NCBI GenBank assembly: GCA_963575645.1
Contig: OY754469.1
Location: 40,382,753-40,446,752, forward strand
Reading direction: 5' to 3'
Source of the DNA: Xanthostigma xanthostigma
Taxonomy: Eukaryota; Arthropoda; Insecta; Raphidioptera; Raphidiidae
Length of the DNA: 64,000 nt
Shown: piece after piece, positions 1 to 10,872 of the stretch
How the letters are laid out: every line of letters begins with the position of its first letter
How positions within the stretch are numbered: position 1 is the stretch's first letter
The notes under the pieces: generated by a model
Databases searched by the model: none
Seen by the model: the letters and a program-made list of their open reading frames with translations, nothing else
Told to the model about the DNA's origin: nothing
Program-made: the position numbers and the translations under genes

Positions 1-100
1 CGCGCTCTCGCTTGCACGCTCAGGCTCAGGCGGAACGTGACACTTTTTCGTGCGTGCAGCCGGTGTTTCATCAATTTATAAGACGTTATCACGTCAAAAA
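1..100 (+). repeat. Interspersed repeat family A, fragment cut by window edge
   Basis: This stretch recurs at about 9343-9441 (same strand) and 19551-19640 (opposite strand). Shared landmarks are a GC-rich block around cgctctcgcttgcacgc and the end tag gttatcacgtcaaaa. The fuller copies carry inverted tags related to ACGTGATAACG, so this is probably a nonautonomous DNA element. The left part lies outside the window. Confidence 0.7.
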
Positions 101-397
101 ACACGTGTATTTTACACTGCATCCTACAGAAGGGAAACTTCTAGTTGGGTCGACTATAGACATGCACACACAATACGTATATGCTGCAGAGATGTCTTCC
201 AACCATCCAAGTCTAGCTTGTTAGTCTCGCAGAGGAGTTACGCCATGTTCAACCACACGAATACTCAAGGTCGATCAAATTTAAGGCTACACATGTTAGA
301 ACTTAAATTATGAGTATATGCGTGTGGTGGGGCGGAGGGTAGGTATTTGGACAGGTTATGTAATAAAAAATAATGTGTAAAAAAAGGTTCAAGGTAC
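101..397. other. Putative intron of the zinc-finger gene; no feature seen
   Basis: Non-repetitive AT-rich sequence lying beyond the splice donor of the zinc-finger exon (minus strand). I see no second exon here; the next exon is probably outside the window. Confidence 0.4.
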
Positions 398-733
398 CTT
401 TAGAGGAAACTGCATTCCACAAAAACCACAGAAGTGTTTGGAAACGTTATCGGGATGTTTTTTAAATTTATGCTGTATGGCAAGTGTAACGCTGTTGAAT
501 ATCATAGAACAAATGTCACAAGGTACGCTTTCGTTGTTTGTTTTCTTTTGCTTCGGATCGTTGTTCATAGCCGGTTGTACGGATTTCGACGGAGACTGCG
601 CTGGTATGTTTCCTTGTCCTTTACTGTCAATCTTTTTATTTGCATGTTCTCTGAAATGCTCTTGCAATGCTTCCTTGGAGTTTAACTCTGTGCTGCACAG
701 TACACACTGAAACTGCGGATTGGATTCCGACAT
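398..733 (-). CDS. C2H2 zinc-finger protein, 5' coding exon (partial gene)
   Basis: The exon encodes 112 residues from an ATG at 733. Finger 1 has C10, C13, H26, H30 (C-x2-C-x12-H-x3-H). Finger 2 has C72, C75, H88, H93 (C-x2-C-x12-H-x4-H). A third finger begins at C102 and C105 and is cut by the exon end. The frame runs into a clear donor, AAG|gtacct, at 398/397, so the third finger should be completed by a later exon outside the window. Just upstream is a good acceptor (pyrimidine-rich, ending ttcttgcag at 739), which places the ATG 5 nt into the exon. The frame is also open further upstream to 853, so a start there is possible but less likely. A basic, Lys/Ser/Gln-rich linker (residues 31-68) separates fingers 1 and 2. 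Paired C2H2 fingers imply a nuclear nucleic-acid-binding protein; no specific orthologue is recognised. It is one of only two host genes supported here. Confidence 0.72.
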
Positions 734-738
734 TCTCC

Positions 739-1738
739 CTGCAAGAATAATAAGCTGTACAGAAGCGCATTCCTCTCTCAAAAAACGAAAGAAACTTTGT
801 TTATAGTCGGCACTAATAAATTTATTATTCAAAATACATCGTTCTTCCGGCACGTTAATGCAATCATTTCCCGGAGAATAATGCAGACATGAGTTTTTTA
901 TGAAAATACTGTACCTATCACTAACATTTTAAACAAATACAACGACATTGAAATTCGTACTTTTATGTTAAATTTCGGAAGTGTAAACCGACAGCCAATA
1001 TAAGCTGTTTAGTGTAGGTACTTGAGATTATTTCATTATCTAGGTATATTTTACAAGTCTTCAAAACAGTACAACTCCTACCTGTATTTTCGTTGTTCAC
1101 CGTAGTGTCTCACAACTACTGGAATTGTTAATGAAATTCTGTAATCTGTATAAATTGCAGTCTAAAGAACGAATGAAGATTGAAGAGTGTGTTTATTTAT
1201 CGAACATATTAAATCAATCACGCCATATTAACATTTCAACCAATTTCAACTTCGCGCCATCTACTGAGAAAATAAACTCTTCAAAAACTAGATTTTGGAG
1301 TAGATAGTTTGAGTGCCCTTCTCTATGTTTGAATCAAAGAACAGATGTTTGTTGGTCAGTGACAAATAATTGTCGTTAAATGTGGGAATTTTGATTTTTT
1401 TTTATTGGATCGAACTTTTGAGAATCAAGATAGAAATCCTAAGTAAAGAAAATAGGTACAAGCAATGGAAATACTTTTCATATTCAAGAAAACGTATATT
1501 ATAAATATTGACTCAATACAAATTAATATTTTCACGTAGAGAAATGGTTTTAAGCATCAGTATTTACGATTATTAAATTTGTATTGTGCGAATAAAATCG
1601 AGTTAATTTTGACAGTCGACAGATAAAATTACATCACAAAATTCAACAATGCACGGCTTCGAACTACAAGTTTTTATGTAAATCCGCGTGATGTCACTAC
1701 TAAGACAACTGAACTTTGTTACAAAAAAAAACAGCAAC
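739..1738. other. Upstream/intronic sequence of the zinc-finger gene; nothing recognised
   Basis: AT-rich, mostly unique sequence between the zinc-finger acceptor and the transposon at 1743. Promoters or 5' noncoding exons of the minus-strand gene could lie here, but I see none I can defend. Confidence 0.35.
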
Positions 1739-1742
1739 ATAT

Positions 1743-4700
1743 CGTCGGTTGACAAGTAAAATTCATTAAGTGCGTTTACAGCTTATCAGAGATAATGAGG
1801 TTTTAATTATTATTTTATACTAAAATTCTATTTTATTAGCTACTGATGTGATTTCGTAGAATATTATAAAAAATATATTCCTCTAAAACCCAGTGCTTAA
1901 ATTTTCATCCACAATGCGTTATTTTTTAAGAAAAAATATAAAAAAGTAGTTAGTGAATTTTACCTGCCAGAATTGTAAACAGAGGAAGTACATAATGAAT
2001 AAAAACTTATTTAATATCAGCTATTACCTTTATTTTATAAAAAAAAAAAACAAACTATTTTATTCAAAAAAATAAAAATTTAAATATAGGAAGTACTTAA
2101 AAAAAGCTTTTTTAGTCATCCTCTAAATCTGTTTCATCAATAGATGGCTCTGGTAAGCGCTCTGTAAATAATTCGTTTTTAGTTGGTAAACTTTTGTACC
2201 ATGGGATAACTTCCTCTGGAATTAAACCAGCAGCACATAGTTTTATAATGTCATTTTTTTTTTCCTGCGAAATAGGTAACATATTCGAATATGCTGATTT
2301 CATTTCCACTGTTGTTGTTCTTCGGCGACCTCTTCCTGCAACATTTATTTGTTTGTAATCAGATGTATGGTCGTATCTGTAAAATAAAGTGTCGGGGAAA
2401 TTTTTTTCGAATTTAAGGCACTTTATTTTAAGCCACGACACTTTGTCACCACAATCATCTTTATTGCGATTTTTGATTGTGGTGGCTGCTAAATCCTGTA
2501 GATTGTAAAAGTCCGTGTACTTCAAAAGATGTACTTGATATTCCCCTTTGCTTTTTGCTCTTTTATCGGATCTAGCAGATTGAAAAATCCGCATCCAATC
2601 AGTCATCGTAAACGCATTTTTATTTTTTTTTGCTGACTCTATTGCAGAATGCATAGAGTCACATTCCATGTGGGAATGTCCTGACTCCAAAAACTTAAGC
2701 TCCACTCTGTTTAGATGGCTTAAGTTTTTTACAGCATACATCAATACAGCTGCCACTTGCTGGTTTCTGTTTTGACCACCACAAGTGTCACAGAAAAGTG
2801 AAACATCTGTTACAGTCAAGGGCAAAGATTTGAGGAATTTAAACAAAATTGAACCTATCTCATTGCTCCCTCGCTTACCATGTAATTCGTTCCAAGTATA
2901 GCAATGAGCAATCTCTCCGCTCCCTACATAGATTGTCAAATTGTAAACACACAATTTTCTAGAATAATAAAACAATGATACACTTGAATACGGCAACTGT
3001 AAGACACTTTGCAAATCAAAAGTGCAAGTAACGAATGTAGGATCATCTTTGCATCTCAGCTTATCATTAGCCTTGGCTTCATTGCACTGGCCTTTCCTTA
3101 TTAAATGCATTGAATATTCTGATTCCAGCTCTTTTTTATTCTCAGTAGAAGCTTGATCATATTTTGAGCATGTTGCACACAGGTCTTTTTTGGGTTTAAA
3201 AAACGAATAGTTGTAGTTATTACAGAATATCCTCCGGTAACATTTTTCGCTGACGAATTCAGTAATGTTTTTTTTCTGGCAGAAATCATTACGGTACAGA
3301 TCATACATTTTCCAGATAGATAAATTACTATCTAGATATAATTTCTTTGAGGACTTCCGAACATAGTGAGATTCCATAACTGGGAAGCTTTCTATGTGTT
3401 CTTTGACTAAAGCAATTAATAATTCACTAGTTTTGTTGCCAGGCGTCTTTCGTCCTCTTTTATCCCCACCAGTAAATGATCCAAAATGTTCCCCTTTAAT
3501 GGCTGTATTAATAGGCCCATTTGATATACATAGAGTCTTTTCAAAAAATTTTGCACATACTCGATGCCTTCCAGTATTGTTTTCTAAAAAATATGTCTTA
3601 GACACATCGCGTGCTTTAGCACTATTGACATCTACTTTTCTGCGTTTTGGTAGTTCTGTTTGAACACATTTTAATATAAAATCCTTTTGTCTATTATAAT
3701 CAGAAAATCCCCAATAAGATTTACAAATTTCTTGTCTGTCCTCTTCTGTAATGTGACTTGTACATTTAAATCTACAGTTAGAACAATCAATAGGTTTTGG
3801 AGCTTTAGCAGGATGGCTTTTTTTTTTGCTTGTATAAGGCAGACATTTTGCTCGGTGAGATTTCGTAATATTGGCTTTCCAGTTTTCTGGGTGACTTGTT
3901 CTACATCGTGTCAATATTTTGTCACTTTCATCCATATTATAGTCTGAAAAATCAGAAATTTCTGAATCGTCTCTAGCACGAGACGATTCAGGCTGGAAAG
4001 TAGGGTCATCATTGGAATCTGTACTAATGTCGTTCTCCTCATCACTATTGCAATCATAGGCAACAAGCCGCAGTGAGTTGTTTTGCACCTGCAAAATGTC
4101 AAAGAAAATTTAAGATTATAATGATATTGTCAAAATCAATATTATTTAATATAATATTGTATTATTAATATAATTGAAAATTGTACAAGTAGAAACTAAC
4201 ATTGTTTTGATTTAAATTTAATTCACATCTTTGAACAAAAAATATTATAACATACACGTATTGTAAAGCTGATGTCAAAATAATAAAGATATACTTACGT
4301 CGTTTTGTGGTAGCTCACAAGGGCCAGCAGATTTATCATCATAGAAATCTTTTTGGGCACGCAGTATGGACTTATGATTCTATAACAAAGACTCCATTAT
4401 TAGTATCTATCCTAAATTTTAAATAGAAACATATAAAAAACGCGACAAGATACGTTAATACTTACGAGATTATCAATATTTTCTTTGTCCTTTTCTTTTT
4501 TAATTGCCAATTGGACCAAATATTTGCCTCGTGAATTATTCATAATAATAACACTTATCTCAGTCCAATGCACACAATATACTTTTATACACAAAAAAAA
4601 AGAGAAACCACGAACCGCTGATAACGAACTATTAAAAAAACATGTGGTTTTCAGAGAAAACATACATGTGGTCCTATCTAATGTCGAACTGACAATGAAT

Positions 4701-5008
4701 CTGTAACTGACTGTTCGAACTGAAAAATGTCTCTGCCGAAAAATTCATTAAGTGCATCTATGGTGTACACATTCAGTGCTGTCAACTACCAAGTAAAATT
4801 CATTAAGTACGTTAATGATTTTTACCTGCCGTAACAATCTAAAAGACTGCAGTTGATGAAATTTGACATCCCCAAACACGTGTTTTGGATCGTTTAATGG
4901 GCATAGTGAGTTTTTCTTGCGATAGATTGTTCAAAAATATAGAACTTAGTGACATAAAGTCATTTTACTATAAATCTGCACTTAGTGAGTTTTACCTGTC
5001 AACCGACG
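1743..5008 (-). mobile_element. Complete DNA transposon with 31-bp TIRs, superfamily not assigned
   Basis: The ends are inverted repeats: CGTCGGTTGACAAGTAAAAT... at 1743-1773 and, reverse complemented, CGTCGGTTGACAGGTAAAAC... at 4978-5008, 28 of 31 positions identical. Both ends are flanked by ATAT (1739-1742 and 5009-5012), a possible 4-bp target duplication; because ATAT is palindromic it could instead be the outer edge of the TIR. Extra copies of the subterminal motif (G/A)GTAAAATTCATTAAGT(G/A)C, either orientation, occur near 1950, 4742, 4793, 4901 and 4980, as expected for transposase-binding sites. The 3266-bp body holds a single gene on the minus strand. Intact ends and an open gene suggest a young, possibly active copy. 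Confidence 0.85.
2112..4543 (-). CDS. Transposase-like protein (three exons, 711 aa) of the 1743-5008 transposon
   Basis: Exon 1 is 4543-4466 (26 codons, donor CTC|gtaagt), exon 2 is 4379-4299 (27 codons, donor GAC|gtaagt), exon 3 is 4088-2112 (658 codons, acceptor ttttgcag). All junctions are phase 0 and the frame is open throughout, giving 711 residues. Visible features: an acidic N-terminus (about 65-110), a Cys cluster C155/C158/C162, a second pair C357/C360 (CATC), then a region resembling an RNase H-like fold with FDLQ (D411), FCDTCGGQNRN (D487) and GHSHMxCD (D530) followed by HSAIE (E537). These three acidic positions are candidate DDE/D catalytic residues. The CGGQNRN plus GHSHM combination recalls widespread transposon-like insect and fungal proteins with the DUF7869 domain; that is from memory and unsearched. 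The placement inside TIRs is what makes a transposase role likely. A domesticated host gene is the less likely alternative. Confidence 0.8.
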
Positions 5009-5090
5009 ATATTATGATTTTAATATTTGCAATATATATCCGTATCTTTCCTTACGTTAATTAAAAAGTGAAAATACATAATATTTAATA

Positions 5091-6061
5091 GGTCATATGC
5101 ATGTATTTTTTTTATATTTTTAATAGATTATTTAGTCAACCATAATACGGAAAAAAATTGATAATCATTTAAAAATGTAATATTATCACAAGAAAAAAAA
5201 TATGAAATTTCTCATTCAAAAATAGACAGTTTAAACAATCGGCCATGTTGGCGGGCTTATGTGACGTCACGATATATGATGCATGTCAACTTTGGGGTGC
5301 GTTCCGATATGCACTGGGAGCACTGTACAGTGTGACGTCAATTCAGTATACTGTGAAGCCGTTCCTTTATAGCCAGTAATACTGGTTACTATTTAAAACG
5401 GAACGCACTCCAGTATACTGTCAGCATCGTTTTTTGACGCAGTTTTCAAATGAGCGTATTAAAGATTTCTAATTAAATAAGCTCAATTTTTGCAAATTTT
5501 CCATTATTTTCAGAAGTCCAAAATAATTTCAGAATTTTTAATGTCAACTGTTTAGCACTCAAGCGGCTTTGACTGATCACGTGATCAAAGTACTGGCGAG
5601 TACCTTACCTCGAAAACGCCAGTGCTCGCAGTAGAAATATATGGTTATTTATGACGTCATATATTTCCCTAGGGTACTGCGCCAGTATACTGGCGTTCAT
5701 AACGGAACGAATTTTTCTACAGTAAGAGCACTGGGCAGTGCTCCCAGTGTATATCGGAACGCACCCTTGATGTCAAATTGTCAATGTTCTAAATGAAGTT
5801 TATTTGTTGTTTTCTCTAAATACTGACGTAATCTTACTGTGAGACGACCCAGTCGCCATGGAAACTGTTATTGATATATACTCTGACGTCACGCTGCGTT
5901 TTGAAAATTCGAAAATAGCGCGTATTTTCTACGTTTCTATTTTATTATTTGTATTTTTTTCAGTGATTAGATTAATAAAATAACCATTACGATATGATCA
6001 GGAACTAAAATATATTTCAAAATAAAAATTTAAACTAATTTGGAGTCTCATGCATATGACC
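5091..6061. mobile_element. MITE, mariner-like, TIR GGTCATATGCATG, TA target duplication
   Basis: The ends are GGTCATATGCATG at 5091 and its reverse complement ending at 6061, each flanked by TA (5089-5090, 6062-6063). A second copy at 27901-28395 is about 495 bp; subtracting the nested element at 5295-5766 and its 3-bp duplication leaves 496 bp here. No coding capacity. TA duplication and TIR style fit a Tc1/mariner-mobilised MITE. Confidence 0.85.
5295..5766. mobile_element. Nested 472-bp MITE with GGGTGCGTTCCGATAT TIRs and TTG duplication
   Basis: It starts GGGTGCGTTCCGATATGCAC and ends with the matching inverted copy (one difference in about 30 bp). It is flanked by TTG at 5292-5294 and 5767-5769. 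The copy of the host MITE at 27901-28395 has a single TTG at this point, which is a natural empty site. Inside are several CAGTATACTG-type palindromes. The 3-bp duplication and GGG end suggest a PIF/Harbinger-like mobiliser, but that is tentative. Confidence 0.85.
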
Positions 6062-6092
6062 TATTTTGCAATGTGTAGAGACAGACCAAACA

Positions 6093-6174
6093 CCATGGTG
6101 GAAACATTACAAGGTGTGCTCATTTTTAGAAACAAACTGCTTAATGAGTACACCGTGCAATATTTCCACCATGG
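6093..6174. other. 82-nt hairpin, pre-miRNA-sized
   Basis: Arms 6093-6124 and 6143-6174 pair with only four mismatches in 32 bp and leave an 18-nt loop. The stem begins and ends with CCATGG. Size and shape fit a microRNA precursor, but a relic of a small palindromic MITE would look the same. No sign of transcription can be read from sequence. Confidence 0.4.
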
Positions 6175-6289
6175 ACTACAGTAATATAATATTTTCATAA
6201 AAGTTAAAATATATAGTGAGGGGGTCGTAATAGTCCAAGAGCTATCAAACATTTTTGTGTAAAACTTCTTTTGTAATGTCTGAACCATA

Positions 6290-6490
6290 GAGATATAAGT
6301 AACTAGAGTTCGCTAGTTCGTATGCTTGCCATAAGTGAAAGTGTACTCAGTTGAGAGAGAGAACACTGCAGAAAACCAGATATTTGTTTACTCCACATAA
6401 CTGTTCTGTGGTTTACTCAAATCAGCATTGTTTTGCATCATTAGTTACCATGGAGATAAGGAACTTTTCTGTCTCTGAATTGCAGACACC
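6290..6490 (+). repeat. Interspersed repeat family E, copy 1
   Basis: About 200 bp that matches 51051-51246 in inverted orientation with scattered substitutions. Shared landmarks are gagatataagtaactagag, the gagagagaacactgcag block, and aaatcagcattgttttg. It has no coding content. Element ends are not defined from two copies. Confidence 0.75.
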
Positions 6491-7388
6491 AAAGTCCGCA
6501 GCACACTTCAACTCAGTCCATATACGCTCTATCTCGTACTTCGATCTACCCGTAGCGTCTTACCCCCGCATTCTTATTTTTTTTATTTTATTAAATACTT
6601 TTAAAGGTACTAAAATTTCAAAATCTCTCAAGGATTTTAAGAACCTTTTTTATTACTTTGTAAATAATTAATATTACTCGCAGTAATTTGGATCACCTGT
6701 GTTTTAATCAGTCCGGATTATCGAGCCTGTACTGTATGAACAAAACTTTGTTTGGTTTTCTAAAGTACGGAACCCTCGGTGCGAGAGTTCGACTAGCACT
6801 TGGCCAGTTTTTTTTTTGTGTTTTATGGATCCACGGTTAGAAGATAATTAAGTACTTTTTCTGTTCTGAAAAAAGGCTTCAATTTATGAAGGCAAATAAT
6901 TTGAATTTAAGAGACTTTTTGATACTATGTTGACTATTTTAAAGTAAGTAGTAATTAAAATCAAATGGTCATTTTTTGCACTCACTGGCATCCCCTCGCC
7001 CCGGTGTCGTGTTTTTTTTATACTAATTATGGCATTCCTTGGCGCGAAAGGCGATTCACGTGCTTGTATTTATCTCTGTTTGTTATGTTGTGTTTTGTTT
7101 TACTAGGTACGAAATCGCACAAGTCTAGACTTGTTCAATGTTGTTCATCTATTATTAGTGAATCACGTAAACCACATTTGCGAAAGCACGGACTTTATGA
7201 CTCAACTAAAAAGTCAAGGTACGTTCGCGGATCTAGAGATAAATTAATATCGGTATGAACTTGTTCCAAAATAATTTTTACAGAAATAAGTATACACAAA
7301 ATTACGTACTTACAATCCTGATGGATGTGACAAATATAAAAAAAATAGTCTGTATATTTTGGAAGAAGTTATTGTGAACCATGGGAGG
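6491..7388. other. AT-rich spacer with one short dispersed repeat motif
   Basis: No gene seen. At 6766-6816 sits a block reading acggaaccctcggtgcgaga followed by gttcgactagcacttggcca and a T-run, which from memory is a motif often found in lepidopteran genomes at ends of dispersed repeats. Just before 7397 a 21-bp unit, gtgaaccatgggaggatccat, occurs and recurs directly after the hAT MITE. Confidence 0.4.
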
Positions 7389-7396
7389 ATCCATGT

Positions 7397-8220
7397 CAGC
7401 GTTGCCAGTTCCAAAATCCCGACTTGGCGAAAAAATCGTTAAGTCGGGATTTTGGAACTCTTTAAGTGAAAACAGCGGGATTCTTTCGTCGAAAGCGGGA
7501 CATAGTAAAAAAAACGTATATAATCAGAAGTTTTCAAATACCCATTTATCTTTTTATTTGAATTAAAATTACGTTTACGTGACAATACATAATATGTAGC
7601 AAAAATAGCCATAGAAAATGTATTTTATTAAAAATATAATATTTTAAATCAGATTTACCCTATCGTTAAATAGTTGAGTCTTATTCGTCTTCAGAATAAA
7701 AAAAAAAAAAAAAAACAGAAATCAAAATCTCAAAAATTGTAGTCATTAGAAAAATATGGCGTTTCAAACAATAGTCTGTGGAGTGAGTGTTACAAATTGC
7801 AACTTACAATAAGAGAATAATTATTTATAAGAATTACTTATTTATGATATTTCTGTGAAGATATATATTAGATATCGTGTCCATCGATAATAATTAATAA
7901 GAAAATTCGCAGGTTTGTGGACAATAGTTGTATTTATGATTGTACGACGTTTCATAATTATTGTTTTAAATAATTTTCAATTTGTACTTCAAAAAGTCTA
8001 AATTTATAGACGAAACGTCGTACAATCATAAATACAACTATTGTCCACAAACTTACGAATTTTCTTATTAATTTCTGTGAAGATTTAACTTCTTTTAAAG
8101 TTTTAAAGTTATCCCCGAGTTATCCCCGAAAAGCGGGACTGAGCCTGTCCCGCGCGGGACATTTAATTTTGATTTAAAAATCGGGACGTCCCGCCAAAAT
8201 CGGGACGTCTGGCAACGCTG
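7397..8220 (+). mobile_element. hAT-type MITE, copy 1, 8-bp target duplication
   Basis: The ends are CAGCGTTGCCAG and its inverted copy CTGGCAACGCTG. The flanking 8-mers are identical: ATCCATGT at 7389-7396 and 8221-8228, diagnostic of hAT. Subterminal regions carry repeated gggac/cgggat motifs. Two further copies, each with its own perfect 8-bp duplication, lie at 29752-30306 and 38319-38874. This copy is longer because of the insertion at 7863-8070. Noncoding. Confidence 0.95.
7863..8070. mobile_element. Foldback insertion nested in hAT MITE
   Basis: Absent from the two sister MITEs. Arms at about 7894-7954 and 8010-8072 are inverted and nearly identical (attaataagaaaattcg, then gtttgtggacaatagttg and a gtacgacgttt block). 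The 14-mer atttctgtgaagat occurs immediately before (7849-7862) and at the far end (8071-8084), while the sister copies have it once, so it is either a long target duplication or a microhomology scar. About 30 bp at the left edge lie outside the inverted arms. Confidence 0.75.
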
Positions 8221-8228
8221 ATCCATGT

Positions 8229-9110
8229 GAACCATGGGAGGATCCAGCCGATTTTCAAGAGTGGGATGGGGCTCTGTTCTACTCCGGTCCCCGGAAGAGG
8301 AAGGTTGGAAGTAGGGTTGCCAGGCCCTACAATACAAAAACTGGACTTGGCGCTAAAGAAAAAAAAAATCGTTTCACATAAAATTCAACATAGACTGGGC
8401 GCCCAAACGAGGTTCGTATGCATTTTAGATGGAACGATTTTCTGTACGTCAAAATCAATATTAAAACGAGCGAAGCCTCGAGTGAAACCAAAAATGTAAA
8501 AATTAACAAATGTCATCGTTTCAGCATCATTCAATTTTTTAGACAAACGCGTTGACAACCTTTAAAAAAAATTGACGGGGCACGCGATCAAACGATCGCA
8601 TGGCATCTGCGGGTCATTAATATGAATTTGCGTCCACACAAAATCATTAAGGAATGAAGGGGTGACTTTATTTGTAGTCATATAGTAAGGGTTGGACTAT
8701 ATATTAAACCTAATTGAAAACAGGCGAGTTTTGTACACAATGCAATATTTGTATCAATTGAAGTTAAATTTAATTCCAGTTTGGTGGGTCGCCACTCGAC
8801 TAAACTCTCAAATGAAGGAATTTTGACGCTGGAGGTATATATCTATGGCCACAAGTCAAAACCATTGAAGTCATTTTTAAAAATATTTTTCTATTCATGT
8901 TCACATACAGTATTTTTACTTTCATTTGCGATGCATTGCTCATACGGATTTAAATGATAACTGATAGTACTATTGGATTGGTAAATACTCATATCTTTTG
9001 TTTTGCGTTACGCACAAGTGAAAATGGGTCATTTTACTACCGCTATACAAGCATTAAACGCAGATATTTTATTTTATGCAATCCTTGCTTTAAAAGTTGT
9101 ATATTTTTTA
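8229..9110. other. Spacer; no gene recognised
   Basis: Starts with a second copy of the gtgaaccatgggaggatcc unit. The short block agggttgccaggccct near 8313 resembles a hAT-type end but has no partner. The rest is AT-rich sequence with no ORF of interest. Confidence 0.35.
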
Positions 9111-9250
9111 TTATCGCACAGGGTATAGTAATGAAATATTATTCAACGATGTATAAGTACTTTCATTTCACTGTGTTATAAGATAATACTTTATATTATC
9201 GCACAGGGTGTAATAATGAAATATTATTCAACGATGTATACCTACTTTCG
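9111..9250 (+). repeat. Local tandem duplication, 85-bp spacing
   Basis: The stretch ttatcgcacagggt through taatgaaatattattcaacg and gatgtata is present at 9111-9165 and again at 9196-9250 with four or five differences. A small, fairly recent local duplication next to a family A repeat. Confidence 0.8.
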
Positions 9251-9259
9251 AAAAAAAAT

Positions 9260-9441
9260 TGCTTGTCTGTAAAGTCGGTTTACGGACGATAGTTTTACGT
9301 GATAACGTATTCCGCTCGAATATCATATTTAATAATACATTACTGCGCTCTCGCTTGCACGCACAGGGTCAGGCGGAACGTTACACTTTTTCGTGCGTGC
9401 AGCTGGTGTTTCATCAATTTATAAGACGTTATCACGTCAAA
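9260..9441 (+). repeat. Interspersed repeat family A, copy 2
   Basis: Runs from gtctgtaaagtcggtttacg and gttttacgtgataacg at the left to cgttatcacgtcaaaa at the right, so the outer tags are inverted. The interior is the gcgctctcgcttgcac block shared with 1-100 and 19551-19783. Probably a small nonautonomous DNA element. Confidence 0.75.
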
Positions 9442-10504
9442 ATGATTATTTAATAAAATTAATAAAAATTCTGCAGATTATATACTGGATTTTTTTGCTG
9501 TAGTAAATGACTAAAAGTAAGCTTTCAAAGTAAGGATTGCGTTGTATCACAGGAGAATATGTCGGCTCGTTGTATAACTACCCCATGCCATAATTCATCA
9601 CTTTCCCGACTTGTAGCATAAATAGCTATTATTTTATTGTCGTTCAAAAAAGTTTTTAAAGTTATTTTCAAAGTGTTTTTAAACCATGTACATTTTATAA
9701 AAACTAAATCAATTATTTTTTTCAGCCTATTCAGTTCCATAAACTTCTCGAAAACATAAACATTACGTACAATAATTAATTCACGTCAGGGTCGAACTGG
9801 GCCGGAAGGGTCCGGTGCCCGAAACTGGATAATGGTAGATGCAGGGATGCTATCTTAGCTACCGCCTGGCTTGCGGCAAGCCTCGCGAGCCAGGCCCGAT
9901 TATATGGCCAGTCCAAGCTGGTTCATGTTGCAGACACTCTACTGTATATCAAAAATTCAACATAAACGATTTTGTCTGTTAACCATATAATATATTTGTC
10001 AATAATAACTCCAACGGTTAAATTTTATACAATTAACCACTAATTGTCCGTCCAACTTTCACATTTTATCCGTCATACTAAGGAATCGCAGCTGGTGAAA
10101 CGGCATTTAAAAAATTAACCAGGTGTACTTACAGTGATTATAGTTCGTCTTTTTTTATTTGGATGGGATACCGGGATACGGCAGTCGGCATGTCATTTAA
10201 ATATTCGCGGGTAGCCAATGCTAGTACCTTCTGATACTCAAGAGTCAGAAGATGTTTTATGATTAGTTTTATTCTGAATTTATTTGATTTTAAATTACCT
10301 ATACATATCACAACATTACGCTTATACTGTATGTCCCAGGATTTAGTTAAAAAAAAAAAACAAAACACAAACAATTAGGTACATCATTGAAACTATACTA
10401 CTTCAATTTTGACGTTGTCGAAAAACAAATAACACAGTAATAATAAACATTAAAATACTTAACATTTACACGCTACAATCCAGTATTTTAATCTATATAG
10501 GTAT
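9442..10504. other. Spacer with one GC-rich island
   Basis: Mostly AT-rich and unique. Between about 9785 and 9925 there is an unusually GC-rich patch (ggtcgaactgggccggaagg onward, then cctggcttgcggcaagcctc) that looks like the remains of an older repeat. No gene seen. Confidence 0.35.
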
Positions 10505-10757
10505 TTTATACCAAATATTATAAAGAGGTAAAGTTCGTAAGTTTGAATGTACAAGAAAATCTCCGAAACTACTCATCCGATTTCAAAAATTTTTTCACCA
10601 ATATTTAGAATGGGCTTTTAGGATGGACATAGGAATTAGGAATTAGGATATATATTATCGCATTAAAATAAAAGCGCTTTTCGTGGAGACTTGCAATGTT
10701 GCAACGTAAGTCTACGAAAAAACGGTGGCAATCTACAAATTCGGACAAAGCCGCTAG
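10505..10757 (+). mobile_element. Helitron-like nonautonomous repeat, type 1, copy 1
   Basis: Homologous to 13052-13296: both have aatattataaag, then ggaaatctccgaaactactc-like and aaaagcgcttttcgtggaga blocks, and finish in gCCGCTAGT-type 3' ends. The terminal CTAG preceded by GC-rich hairpin-capable sequence and the TC-rich start suggest a Helitron derivative, but without replicase sequence this is inference. Confidence 0.55.
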
Positions 10758-10872
10758 TTGCACTAAAATTTGCTGGTTTGTGTTGGTTCATGCTGGTCTA
10801 GTGTGCGACATCGTGCAGGTTTGTGCTGTGCAGGTTTATGTATCACAAGTATGCGCGCGGTCTTTAATTAAT
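10758..10872 (-). repeat. MITE family C fragment
   Basis: Contains gcactaaaatttgctggttt and gtgctgtgcaggttt, ending in a gcgcgcggtcttta tag. The same blocks form the right end of the element at 32582-33397. Only one end is present here, abutting the Helitron-like copy. Confidence 0.6.
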
